Origin: Myxocyprinus asiaticus
Taxonomy: Eukaryota; Chordata; Actinopteri; Cypriniformes; Catostomidae
Direction of reading: 5' to 3'
Assembly: GCF_019703515.2 (NCBI RefSeq)
Contig: NC_059372.1
Coordinates: 16,281,492-16,345,491 of the forward strand
Length of the DNA: 64,000 bases
Position numbers and translations under genes: made by a program. The notes beneath the pieces are model-generated. The model was not told where the DNA came from and made no database searches. It worked only from the letters and a program-made list of their open reading frames with translations. Positions within the stretch are counted from its first letter, which is position 1. Every line of letters begins with the position of its first letter. Below, piece by piece: positions 25,393 through 37,125 of the stretch.

Positions 25393-26015
25393 TTAAGCCT
25401 TGAATGATTGTCTCTTCCTAATCGATGATGTCTTAGCAGCCACATCTAAATATTGCATGGCGCCCACCAGAGCCCTCAACATTTGTCTTTTTTGGCCTTT
25501 AAGTTGCATTAGAATAATCACTATTATACATGCTAAGTGACTTCCTCAAAAGCCACAAGTACTTAAAGGAATAGCTTATACAAAAATGAAAATACGGGTT
25601 TTTCAGAGCCTGTATGATTTTTTCTTCCGTCAAACACAAAATGAGATATTTACCAGGATTTCTGACCAGCTGTTTTTATACAACAAAACCATACAGTGTA
25701 AGGAACAGACAAAAAATAAAGGGGCGAATTCACTAAACCAGGGGTTTTCAAAGTCAAAGACAGTGGGCCTCCCTTGTGACACAACGTACACAATGCCCCC
25801 CCCCATACATCTGAACAGTAGTTTGACAATAGTTTGACATTATTTAATCATTTTTATCATTTATTTTTTAACAAGAAAAGAGCAAAAAATAAAAATAAAA
25901 ATGTTTACAATGGTGGAGAAAAAATGGAACAAAAACAATGGTAGTTCCTAGCAAAAAAAAAAAAAAAAAAGAACATAATTTGAAATACAATAACAATCCA
26001 TCTCAGTCAAACCAG

Positions 26016-26042
26016 TCAGAAAATCTGTAACAGAGTGGAGGA

Positions 26043-26076
<34 letters not shown>

Positions 26077-26737
26077 AAAGGACTACTAGAAACTCTTCTT
26101 GAATGTCTACGTTTTTCATGTACCTCACAGCTGGCCACATCAGTGAATTCATCATCTGGAGTGCAAAAATGGGCTGTGCCTGATGCTAACACTTGCTCCT
26201 TCACATCCTGTGCCATGTCAGATATGTGCCGACCCACTGTGTTGTCAGAGAGTGGAATAGAATCAAGCTTAGAAGCCGCTGCCTCTCCTACCATCAAGGA
26301 ACACATATCTTTGGCTGCCGGCAGAATCAGAGTCTCTCCGATGTTATGTGCTTTGTCTGCCTTGGCAATACGCAGCACAACATGATATGAAGCTTCAGTG
26401 GCCTTTACATTTAATTTGAAAAATTCTCCGACAACTTTTTTCTGACCTTGAAAGGCTTGAAGTTTTCTTTGGAAAAACTCAGGAGGTTTCCCGCTACCTC
26501 AGCATGCTTGATGTGAAGATGTCTGCGGAGTTTAGCAGGTCGCATGCTGTCATTAGCTAAAATCACCCGACAAACGATGCATAAAAGTCGTGGTGCATCA
26601 TCTGATCCTGTCCATGTTAGTCCTAAACTTAAATACTGCTCATTGCATCGTCGTCTTTTGGGTGCCCTGAAACAGAAGGATTCAAATTTGGTGGTCTCAG
26701 AAACCGCTCCATTGTAATTACAGACTAATATGTTCAC
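26016..26737 (-). pseudogene. Broken ZBED-type hAT transposase
   Basis: Two minus-strand frames, 26411-26737 and 26016-26378, separated by a frameshift near 26400. The first holds a BED-type zinc finger: LLCIVC followed by RPAKLRRHLHIKHAE, the Cx2C...H...H pattern, preceded by a basic RAPKRRRCNEQYLSLGLTW stretch. The second holds a block typical of the vertebrate ZBED/SCAND3-related transposases: RIAKADKAHNIGETLILPAA followed by KLDSIPLSDNTVGRHISDMA. The RNase H-like catalytic domain and the C-terminal dimerisation domain are absent: the frame runs into the microsatellite, where the His-Thr repeat is just translated CA. It is inside an element with perfect ends, so it is a transposon remnant and not a domesticated gene. 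Confidence 0.85.
26043..26070. repeat. (TG)n microsatellite
   Basis: Fourteen TG units, uninterrupted, within the hAT transposon. Confidence 0.95.
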
Positions 26738-26870
26738 GTCTGCTTAATTGGTGGGCTTGACAAATATCAGAGAATCTTCACAAAGATTCTTGAGAAATAT
26801 ATATTTTTTTGCCTATTATTTTCAGAACTGTTTAAATAATGTTTTAAATATAATACAATAGTTAAACTCA

Positions 26871-26903
<33 letters not shown>

Positions 26904-26910
26904 TACACAT
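26871..26910. repeat. (ACATAT)n microsatellite
   Basis: About five units of ATACAT, then an ATATACACAT end, near the 5' (minus-strand) end of the hAT element. Confidence 0.85.
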
Positions 26911-27811
26911 ATTAATTATTTAATAAACCACTCTCCGTGCCTCCCCTGACATGCTCTAGCGCCCCGCTGGGAGGCACGCCCCACACATTGAAAACCCCTG
27001 CACTAAACACTTTATTGCGTGGTATTTCAGCGAAAAAACCTGCGTCTTATTCATTAACCAGCCATAATGTAGTTTAAGCAGGCGCAATCAGTGCTGAAAT
27101 TGCGCTGCATCTTGAGTATTTAAATTAAATAATTGTCATTCCATTAATAACCTGCCATATATCCAGATGCATGGCGTAGTCACATGCACTTTCAGGATGT
27201 TAATGAGATGATTCAGGTGCCTGCTGTTCAGACCTGCCTAAGTGTGTCAGAATGTGGCCGTCTGCGGCATCCTCCTCTATAGGCGTCTGAATCAGCCCCC
27301 AAGATAGGAATTGCACATGCAAGTTCCATTCAGCAGCAATTTTGTGGGCGCATTTGTGACGTTGCCTGATCTGCATAATTCCTTTAGTGAATCGGGTGCT
27401 AAAGCAGCACAGACAAATAACCGGCACTTTTACTGGAAGCAATTCATTTTTAGTGAATGCCCCTTTAAGAAAATCTTGCCCTTCACAGTAGCTCTCAAAT
27501 ATGATTTACTCTTGTGCATATTTAAACTTGGTGCATTGGGATCGGTTACCAGACAGAGGAGGGCAAGATTTTCATTGAATAACGATGTAAAATTTGAGTC
27601 TGTTCTTTACACAAAGCAGAATACAGAGTCATATGGGCTACTTTCATACTTTTATGGTGCTTTTTTGTCCTTTGGAGCTCAACAGCCACTAAATACATTT
27701 GTTGTATGGATAAGAATTCTTTAAAATATTTTCTTTTGTTTTACACGGAAGAAAGTCATTTTGGGTTTGGAACAAAATTAAGGTGAGTAAATTTTCATTT
27801 TTGGTTGGGGA

Positions 27812-29017
27812 TAAAAAAAATGGTCCTCTTTAGTATCCAAAAATCAAAAGATACACCTGAAAAGATGTACAGTAGATTAGACAGAGGGTTCTGTTCTTGA
27901 ACAACAGAAGTTATTCTGATGCTTCTGATAGCGGCACCATACTTTTTACTGAGGGAGTTAAATTTAGATGACAGCCCAATCTCTGGACAGCATAAGCTTG
28001 CCTGAGAAGTCTGTGGCCCCACCAGGCCTTAGTTTAAATTGAGTTCATCAGATGAGATGTGATAGCAGGATCAGAGTTTCAGCAACAGCGAACTTCTAAC
28101 AAATAGCCCATTGGCTACGGCTCTTCAATAAGAGCAGCCAGAAATTCAATGACGGAAAAAAGATTGGGTTTTACCAGATCATTCCAAAAAAGGAAGCCCA
28201 GTCATCTCATCACATTTTTATGATTGTCCTACTGCGATATATTTTCTGTCTACTTTAAAAAAGTTTTCACCAGCGATCTGATTATTATTTAAACTCAATT
28301 CTTTTGCTTTTTGGTCGCAAGAGCTTTAATAGATCACTATAGAATGGATCAATACCACAGCTGAGAGTGGTTTTGCAAATATTGTCTCTTCTAATGTTTA
28401 GTGATTTTATGGGTGGACTACAGGGAGAAATGCTATAGTCTCTTATTTTTTTATTACGTGGTGAATGACACTGCCAGTCTGCCAGTTGCCTACAGCAAGT
28501 TATTAGTGGGGGATGCATATTGTAACAAAGTCAATAATATATTCACAATTTTTGACACAGCTAGACTTGAAATCTGGAAAGGGACCACATAATTGTAAGG
28601 CCTTTAAAATTGTCTGAACTGTTGTAATGCGTTATTGATATTTTAAATGTCATTGATAACCTTACCTGTTAGATTGGAGGTTGAATAATCTGTCCACTGG
28701 ACCTCACAGAGGGAAGCAGCAATTAAAATCAAGTGTCACTCACTGCACATGCACACAGACAGAGAGAAACAGAGTACAGAGGGTTTTGCGATGTGGATGA
28801 TATTGATTTTAGATTTGTTTATTCAGACCTCTCAAGTTTCATGACCCACACTTTTCTCCTGGGTGAGACTAGCTCAAGAGCTGGCGTGACTGATATTGTT
28901 AAAGTTCCTAAACAGTCTCCTTCAGGAGTGGCATCTCTGATAATCTCAGGATCAGACATTTACTCCCCACAGAAATATGTATGTCCACTGCTGTGACACA
29001 TTTGCTGCCTTTTATTT
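27812..29017. other. camta1 intron 2 DNA, no feature seen
   Basis: No coding frame or bounded repeat recognised. Confidence 0.35.
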
Positions 29018-29400
29018 TCCAATTGTAGCGCACAACAGTTCTACAAACTTGATGGAATTTGCTGTTGTGAGATTTTTTTAGGGGTGGTTGTTTACACAAG
29101 ATCACAGATTTTTTTTTTTTTAATTGAATGAGATATTTATTATTGTATACAATATATGATTTTTATATGATTTATATCTTCTTCGACACAATTGGTACCC
29201 TCTTATCAATTGTATAGCCCACAACAGTGCTACAAACTTTTCGAAATTTTGTGTTTTGAAAACAGAAAATGTACGTGATATGTGCAGATCCAATGAGCTT
29301 TTTTTGGAGGTGGTTATTACCACTTGACTACCAAAAAGTTTTTATTTTATTTTGTTTATGATATATTTATTAATTTATATATGATTATTTTCCTTTTCCT
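29018..29400. repeat. Two-unit tandem duplication, about 190-220 bp period
   Basis: The word AATTGTAGCGCACAACAGTT (29021) recurs as AATTGTATAGCCCACAACAG (29208), each followed by CTACAAACTT. The downstream words TTTTTTAGGGGTGGTTG and TTTTTTGGAGGTGGTTA, then GATATTTATTA and GATATATTTATTA, follow in the same order. The copies are diverged, so this is an old duplication. Confidence 0.6.
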
Positions 29401-31117
29401 CTAATTTCTTCACAAAGTGTACTTCATAGATAGGTTAAAAGCACTAAAATTACATGTCATAAAATACCCCCCACCAGACATTTACACTATGCCAACTTTA
29501 TTACCTATTTTGCAGGTATGAGTTTGCAGATATGGCATAAAGTGTCAGGTTTGGGGCCAACAATACTAAGTGGACAGATTGGTGCAGAAGGTTGCTAACT
29601 GTTTTCAGCATCCCTGAAATGAAAAACGGTGCTGCCCTATTTGAAGAGATCACCACAGGCATCTTAAAATGCAAAAAGATCCAACATGTCTTTCGGGAAA
29701 TTCTGTGTTAGCAGTTAGTAAGTGCTGGACTTGGGTCCATCCCACTTCAAACCCCCAAATTCCTAGAATCCAACAGTTAGAAGTTCTGAGTTAAAAAAAA
29801 AGCTTGCCGTGTGCCCATGTGTCTGTAGGCTCAACTGTGTCAAGCTCTGCTGGTGTGATATTTTTTTTCCTACCTGCCCTTCTAATGAGAGAATTCCTTT
29901 TTGAGTGAGTGGCAAAAAAAACACTACTTCCCCACACTACTTCCTCATTTCTCTCCCATTTCTCTCTCTGTTTGAGGAAGCCCTTTCTATAGGCTATCTA
30001 TTAGGCTCTTCTGTTCCCAATCTTTCTCTTCTGCACTTTTTACCCTCATACCCTCGACTGGTGAGTTGCTTTCTCCTGATCTGGGCTGCTCAAATAATTG
30101 GATTCCCCCTCAGCTCAGCTCAAAACAGTAAATCTTACAGTACAACAGGCTACTGTTTTAGCCTGCCTTGCACTTTAGGGTCTAACAGAATTATGTTAAT
30201 GTCCACATTGTCACCGCTGTTTAGGCAAGAAAATAAAGAAAACAACATGGCATTAGAGGCTGGAGTTGCACGGTTGGATGTACCGTCCACATAAAGTGTG
30301 GAGGAGAGCCGTTATATGGCTGCAGTTGGGTTTTTTATACCAGACTTCATCCTCTGATGCTCTGTATGTGTGTAAAGCTTACTAAGACGGTTCTTGGTTG
30401 TGCTCTCTGTCCTCAGTCATAACAGCCACTTCACTTCTTTGCTTAATGTTTTTTGCCGTTTATTCTCTGGCACTCAATTTTATTTTTATTTTTTTATGAC
30501 TCTGGAGCTCATTCCCAGTCCCTGGGCCACAGTAATGTCAGATAAGAGTGTGTGTTGACACTGATAGACTGCTCTTTATTAAAGCAGGCAGCGTCTGAAC
30601 TGTAGTGAATTAGCATTCTGCTCTGTTCTCCGTCTGCTTGTAACTGCAGAGCAATGAGCCCTCATTTCAGAGCCATTCATTTTATTTGGTCAAAAAGGAG
30701 CATAGCCCAAACATCTAAAGATGTCTCTCAAGTTGTGCACTGGGAGGAGTTAGAAAGGATTTTATTAGTATGAGGGGTTTTTAATTAACAACCAGTCATC
30801 TAATCGGTGCATGTTTTGCACTCTCCTGGATGTTCGCTTATATTCAGAATATAGTCAGTTTTGTACCTGTCTTCAAGTCCCCTAATAGCATTTTACACTG
30901 ATAAACGTCTGCTTTAAACTCATAGCAAATATGGCAGACAGCTAATTTGAGCTTTTTTGCTTTTTAATTAGGGTCTCTCACACTGTTTTATAATCATAAA
31001 GTTCCTTTTCATTATTGTCAAAACAGATAGTAACTCACCAAAGTAACTGTCCTGTGTGGAATCTCATATTAGTGGTCATTGAAGTCCTGCTCTAGAGAGA
31101 ATGATGTCATCATCAGT
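29401..31117. other. camta1 intron 2 DNA, no feature seen
   Basis: Looks single-copy. Pyrimidine-rich stretch at 29925-30060. An open frame at 29905-30294 has no recognised domain. Confidence 0.35.
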
Positions 31118-31225
31118 AGGGCTGGGTATTTATACAGATTCCCGATTTGATACCGTTTCACAAGCTCTCGATATGATTTGATTCCGATCTCGATTAGGAT
31201 TTCTGTTACAATGTCCATTTTGCTT
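31118..31225. mobile_element. Left end of a hAT element, truncated
   Basis: TAGGGCTGGGTATTTATACA followed by GATTTGATACCGTTTC and CTCGATATGATTTGATTCCG, a terminal sequence of the TAGGGCTGGG hAT type. It runs into a poly-A/AT repeat at 31229-31257, and the opposite end is missing. Confidence 0.55.
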
Positions 31226-31261
31226 ACAAAAAAAAAAAAAAATATATATATATATATTCTC

Positions 31262-32260
31262 TCAGCTTCTAGGTCAATTCTAGGTGCTCTATCGGGTTGA
31301 GGTCAGGACTCTGTGCAGGCCAGTCAAGTTCTTCCACACCAAACTCGCTCATCCATGTCTTTATGGACCTTGCTTTGTGCACTGGTTCGCAGTCATGTTG
31401 GAACAGGAAGGGGCCATCCCCAAACTGTTCCCACAAAGTTGAGAGCATGGAATTGTCCAAAATCTCTTGGTATGCTGAAGCATTCAGAGTTCCTTTCACT
31501 GGAACTAAGGGGCCAAGCCCAGCTCCTGAAAAACAACCCCACACCATAATCCCCCCTCCACCAAACTTCACAGTTGGCACAATGCAGTCAGACAAGTACC
31601 GTTCTCCTGGCAACCGCCAAACCCAGACTCATCCATCAGATTGCCAGATGGAGAGGCGTGATTCGTCACTCCAGAGAACACGTCTCCACTGCTCTAGAGT
31701 CCAGTGGCAGCGTGCTTTACACCACTGCATCCGACGCTTTGCATTGCACTTGGTGATGTATGGCTTGGATGCAGCTGCTCGGCCATGGAAACCCATTCCA
31801 TGAAGCTCTCTACGCACTGTTCTTGAGCTAATCTGAAGGCCACATGAACTTTGGAGGTCTGTAGCGATTGACTCTGCAGAAAGTTGGCGACCTCTGCGCA
31901 CTATGCGCCTCAGCATCCGCTGACCCCGCTCTGTCATTTTTCATGGCCTACCACTTCATGGCTGAGTTGCTGTCATTCCCAATCGCTTCCACTTTGTTAT
32001 AATACCACTGACAGTTGATTGTGGAATATTTAGTAGCGAGGAAATTTCACGACTGGACTTGTTGCACAGGTGGCATCCTATCACAGTACCACGCTGGAAT
32101 TCACTGAGCTCCTGAGAGCAGCCCATTCTTTCACAAATGTTTGTAGAAGCAGTCTGCATGCCTAGGTGCTTCATTTTATACACCTGTGGCCATGGAAGTG
32201 ATTGGAACACCTGAATTCAATTATTTGGATGGGTGAGCGGATACTTTTGGCAATATAGTG
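31262..32260 (-). pseudogene. Tc1-like transposon, one frame with three stop codons, 3'-truncated
   Basis: Minus strand. The 5' terminal repeat CACTATATTGCCAAAAGTAT is at 32260, followed outward by TA. The transposase frame is continuous from about 32130 to 31262, because the three open stretches (31956-32210, 31629-31937, 31269-31613) lie in one frame separated only by stops. Domains in order: first helix-turn-helix (SREISSLLNIPQSTVSGIIT), GRP hook remnant, second helix-turn-helix (SSRTVRRELHGMGF), then WSDES (first catalytic Asp), [30 protein letters not shown] (second Asp) and SPDLNPIEH (third catalytic Glu). Two stops before MTERG and one after QSDG are all TGA where the family has Arg. 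The copy ends abruptly after NPIEHLE, so the C-terminus and 3' terminal repeat are gone. Confidence 0.85.
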
Positions 32261-32266
32261 TATGTC

Positions 32267-32362
32267 AAATTTCAGCACTTAAAATCTGCGATTAATCATG
32301 ATTAACTACAAAAAATTATGTGATTAATCGTGGTTAAAATAATTTATCGTCTGACAGCACTA
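32267..32362. mobile_element. Right end of a second hAT element, truncated
   Basis: Contains TGCGATTAATCATGATTAAC and GTGATTAATCGTGGTTAAAA and ends CGTCTGACAGCACTA, matching a CAGTGCTGTC-type hAT end. Different family from the fragment at 31118, so the Tc1 copy lies between two unrelated remnants. Confidence 0.5.
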
Positions 32363-34600
32363 GTAATAACTTTACATTTAGCTCTGCCTCTAATATGGCT
32401 GATTTGCCATTTTTTATGCTTACACTTTGTTGTGTATTTTTGGGATTTGTTTAATTATAATTGGGCCATTACATTTTTTATTTAGCTTTGTTTTCATTTA
32501 CTGACACTAGTTGCAACACAGATAAACCTGTTTCCTCTATGTGTGTGGGAAGGTGCCTCGTTGTCATCCGCACACAGGTGCTCTATGCTAATGTTAATTG
32601 AGCGAGTTAAATGATTCCAGATACCAGTATCTGCTCTGTACTGTAAAACTCATTTACTCTTGTACAATCTCTCCCATCAGTGTATGCCGCATTTGGCACA
32701 TACCCCAATTTCCAGAATTATCTCCGTACCCCCAAACAAAAGAGCACAAAAAGTCACACTGCTGTTTTACAGCTTTATCAGTTAGCTGTAAACTCTTTAT
32801 TTGGACCTTGCTCCAGGCTGGGATTACACTCTTCTCAGAGAGCAGTTTTTTTCTCTCTCCCTTACATTTTCCAATTCTTTAAAGATTTCACAGTCATCCT
32901 TTAAGTCCAAATTCTCCAATATTGTCTTTTATGATTTTAGACATCCAAAGCAAATTAAAAATATGGGTGTTATAGAATGGTCAGGCAGGGTGACTTTGCC
33001 TTTAAGAAGCACTGAGACATGGGGGTTTGCCATTTGTAGTGCATATCTTTGATTTCTGGTCAGCTTCTACTTGAGACGCAGGTCTTTGCTTTATATTCAC
33101 AAACAGAAGCCTGAGCCTTCTTGGGGTTCTTAGACAAATTGAAAAGGGTTCAGGGAACAAGACACACACACTTGAGAATCATATTTTTTGAATAAACTAT
33201 AAGACTTTGTTGAGTGCAGTCACTGTAAGACATTTTCAAAGATGGTATAGGTAGACAAGAAGGAAAGAAGGACAACTAAAAGTCAGTGACTTTAAACTGA
33301 AGCCTACTATTATGAAAAATTCTTGAATACGTTTAGATTTAGATTAGATATATTCATCTGAGGGATTACTCTCATGTTTTACCTCTTCCAGTCATTAGTT
33401 TTTCATCAAATTTGTCACATTTTAGCTTTTTAAAAATGTTCAAATTCAGTCTATTCCATCAATTAATGTCTTGAAATTTCATATATTAAGTTGCACATAT
33501 CTTGTTGTTACAGTTTTATTGTTTACTTGCATAATATGTACTATTTACAAGTATTTACACTGATGTGTAGAACACATGCTTAATCGGTACTGTCTCTTTA
33601 AGACTAGCAGCATCAGTCAGTAAGCGCATATAACGAGAGAAGACGTGTGTAATTTCTTTAGCGCATCCATGTGTGATAAGCTGCAGCATAGCTAGACCCT
33701 GGCTGATAGGGCTGAAGCCCTGGAACTTTTGTTAATAGCCCCGAATGTTTTTTTGTGATAAAAAAATAAAAAAAGAAGAAGTAAGTCATAATGTTCATTA
33801 CATCAGGGTACAAAAGGAACAAGGCAGGCTGCAATTCTGGCTTCAAATGTAAATGAATTCCAACTTGCATTAATTGACAGTTCGCACTTTGACTTTTATC
33901 TGCTGTTCATCAGACACGTTATGAACACCTCGAGTGGGAGCTTTCTATTTTCTCTCACAGTGGTGCAGCTTTTCTATATCAGAGGCACTGAGGTTTTATT
34001 ATGCAAGCCTTATTTCTAAATATATAATCTATAAACCTCATTTCTAATCTTAATTTGTTTTTAACAGTCCACACACCAAGTAGATTTTAATGCATCATCT
34101 TGTTCGGGTATTCGGGTTAGTCGGTAGTCGGGACACGGGAATAAAGAATGTTTATTGCAATGGAATTTCCTCAAACGCAACTCAAAATAGCAGCAAAATG
34201 AGCTGTAAGCATAAATAGCACAATACATAGGTCTTAAAATGATCAAATCTCACAAAAGTCAAACAAAAACGATCAAACTGTCACTGCCTGTATATGCGCT
34301 CTGCCCAAGATGGTTCACATTTCCATGTCATGTGCGTGGAGTTAAACTGCTGCGTTTAAATAGCCTCTTGGGGTGCCTTGATTTTTAAATGGTTTAAAAT
34401 TAAATCACATTGAACTTGTCTAATTATTGTACTTAAGTCTGCACACCAGAGCAAAAGTTTAAAAAAACAGTCTTACTGTCAAGCGTTGAAACTTTGCTTT
34501 GTTAAAAACAACCTGGAATCATGTTTAATAGCAGTCATGAAACCCAGCGCAGGTGTTTTGAGATGTGTTTATAAAATTAAAGTTCTTTTTAACTTTACTC
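32363..34600. other. camta1 intron 2 DNA, no feature seen
   Basis: No coding frame with recognisable content and no clearly bounded repeat. Confidence 0.35.
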
Positions 34601-34619
34601 GGTGATCCCACAATGGCGT

Positions 34620-35525
34620 TTTATTGCCACGTAAAATAAAATGCAAAAAAATAAGATTTCTATAATAAAGTTGTAATATTTTGCAAATAAAGTAAAAATT
34701 ACTAGAATAAAGTTGTAGCATTAAGAGATTAAAGTCGTAATAGTTTGAGAATAAAGTAGTAGCATTATGATATGAAATTTCGTATGAGAATAAAGTCAAA
34801 ATTATTAGAATAAAGTCATAGCATTGTGAGAATAAAGTAGTATATTGTGTGAGTAAAGTGGAAATAATAAAGAAAAAAAATCTCAATAATAGGCTAAACA
34901 GAGCATCAATACAACGATAGAACAGACGCCGAGCCAGCAGCTTCATTAATGCAAGAGATGGATATGGAGTATGTAGTTAAATCATGCTTTAGGATAGGAT
35001 TTATGCAATAAAGACATCCTTGGTCTTTTGGCGCATCAGCACAGAGTTATTAGTATCCAGACTCTGCAGCGGTTATGTAGGAAATTTAATTTATTCAGGA
35101 GAAAGTACCAGACAGATACGAGCAGTCCCGATCAGTGTTGTGTTTTCCTCTCTAAACAATACTGTAACTGAGGGGATATTACCACATACAATATCTTGAT
35201 ATTGACTTATAATTCACAGCAGTTCAAATTATTTTTGCCTCACTTGAGTGCGAGCCTATATCTCGTGCCTCCCATGACAGGCGCCCACAGATTGAATACT
35301 CCTGTACTAATGCACACCTCATTCATGAACAGAGAGCTCGCAAAAACTTATCTCAAAGTTATCACACTGGTTAGTGGTGTTATATGTAAAGACCTTGACG
35401 CTCCACTTTTCTGTTGTCCACCACATCACTTTAAAGTTACTAACCGTTCGATTTATTCTCAAAATATTACGACTTTAATCTCATAATCTCATAATTTTTA
35501 CTTTATTCTCAAAATATTATGATAA
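34620..35525. repeat. Inverted pair of GAATAAAGT minisatellite arms
   Basis: Degenerate tandem units of about 20-22 bp containing GAATAAAGTNRTARYATT fill 34654-34872. The reverse complement (ACTTTATTCTCAAAATATTA) appears at 35452-35522. Together they look like the two arms of a non-autonomous DNA element about 0.9 kb long. Exact ends and a target duplication were not found. Confidence 0.55.
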
Positions 35526-36700
35526 ATGACAATTGCAAATTTAAATTGTTACATTATTTTATTGATAGCGTTTGCTTCTGCACAATGAACAATGAGCCAT
35601 CAAGTTGTAATTCTCGCTTTGATCCTCTGCAATTAAAATTAAAATGTGTTTGATCCGTTTATTGTGCGCCTGACGTTTGCTTATATAAAGTTCTGAACCG
35701 GTGTCAGTGTTGCGCTTAACATAATTATTATTTGACAGGTAGGGTGGCCATTTTTTAAGTCATGGAAGGAAGGATTCTTCTTATTTTTATATTACAATAT
35801 GGCCTGTGGGCTAAGACCTGGATGACACTGAAGTCTAGTGATGCCCATGGTGATTAGAATGAAATGTTTTGCTGTTTTTAATCAACAACTGACTGTAAAA
35901 AAAATAGAAAGGGTTTTAAAAGAGACATTATTCAATGACAAATGGATCCGTTGATTGTTTGGACACACTGAACGAGTTAAACCAAACTTTTCCTCTCAAC
36001 ATGCAGTGAAAGGACCTCTGTGCTAATAACTTCTTCTCCACTATATTACTCAATCACTGGTGAGTGAAGTCTGAACATTTACCAGCCAGTGGCTAATCAT
36101 AGATATTTTTTGTCACATAGCATGAGATTTGGTTGCACATGTGAGTGATTTGCTTGCATTATAGGGGGTTGCCACATGGCGTGAAAGATTTATCTTGTGC
36201 TCTCATACTTATCCTCTTCCAATCACCCCACCCTACAATTATAACAGGAACTACAAACTATTGCAAAGTATTACAAACCAAATCTGTCTTTGAAGACAGT
36301 GAAAAGTGACGTTTCTGAAAGAAAAAAGTATGAATGGAAGACAAAGAGAAAGAAAACTGAAGATGTGCAATATTATTATGCCATTTTGGGCCATTATTCT
36401 CAGTCCAAACAGTTGACAATATCCTATTCTTTGACATATACAGATGTCTGTAATATAAGAGTTGATTTTCTGACAACTGGGGAAGGATGAAAGATTTGCA
36501 ACAGGACCAACAACCAGTTTAGCTGATGCCACTGTCATTTGAGAATAGCAAATATCTAAAATTATAACATATTACAACGCTGATATGAAGAAACAGGCCC
36601 TCATACCAGGATAATTCGATAATGCATAAACGGCCGATTGTGGAAAGCAAACCATCAGACCTGGGGATTGTGTAATGGCTGCAGCAGATGTGTCTTGCTA
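35526..36700. other. camta1 intron 2 DNA, no feature seen
   Basis: No gene or bounded repeat recognised. Confidence 0.35.
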
Positions 36701-37125
36701 TGTCATCACAAGGCTCCAGACTATCAAAATGACTTAGGAGCCATTGGCTCCTGAACTGAAACATTGAGGAGCCAAATGGCTGTTTTTTTTGTGGTTTTTT
36801 TTGTCACCAAATTGCTCGATTTATATTGTTGTTCAGAAACAAGATAAAAAGTTGAAGAAAAGGAAGACAGCAGATAACCCATTAATCTGAGGTTTAATAT
36901 ACAGTATATAGAGTTGAGAAGATATGTTTGCATTTCCCTTTTGTCTCATAAATGTTCACATCTCTTTCATAATTTATACAAATATAAGAGATAAAATATT
37001 TATTTTTATTTAGTACTGACCTTCAGAATCTACATTACAGATATTTACATAAAGTAGAGTATGCATAGAGTAGTGTGTTGCCTTCTTGAGCTTTAATGAA
37101 TGTTTGCACCTTGTGTAATAGTTAA

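Larger units (their letters stand above)
25739..27000 (-). mobile_element. ZBED-type hAT transposon, internally deleted, exact target duplication
   Basis: Terminal inverted repeats CAGGGGTTTTCAAAG (25739) and ATTGAAAACCCCTG (27000), with an exact 8-bp duplication CACTAAAC at 25731-25738 and 27001-27008. Length 1,262 bp, too short for an intact hAT. It carries remnants of its own transposase on the minus strand (26016-26737) and a TG microsatellite. Confidence 0.92.
25720..27464. mobile_element. Second TTAA-type MITE, itself interrupted by a hAT
   Basis: Terminal repeats AGGGGCGAATTCACTAAA (25720) and TTTTAGTGAATGCCCCT (27464), followed by TTAA at 27465-27468 and preceded by ATAA. The hAT at 25739-27000 inserted in the first 20 bp: its target CACTAAAC is part of this end. 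An internal second copy of the motif, TTTAGTGAATCGGGTGC, lies near 27383. Confidence 0.65.
25567..27811. mobile_element. TTAA palindromic MITE split by a nested element
   Basis: Left arm 25567-25718 begins AGGAATAGCTTATACAAAAATG after TTAA (25563-25566); right arm 27470-27811 contains GGAAGAAAGTCATTTTGGG and GTGAGTAAATTTTCATTTTT, the reverse complement of the usual arm. The right terminus is eroded into an A run. The interior holds the two younger elements at 25720-27464 and 25739-27000. Confidence 0.65.

Noticed and set aside
26016..26737. Domesticated ZBED host gene
   Set aside because: Frameshifted, lacks the catalytic and dimerisation regions, and lies inside an element with intact ends and an exact target duplication.
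29905..30294. Open frame of 129 codons
   Set aside because: Pyrimidine-rich composition explains it; no family resemblance or splice context.
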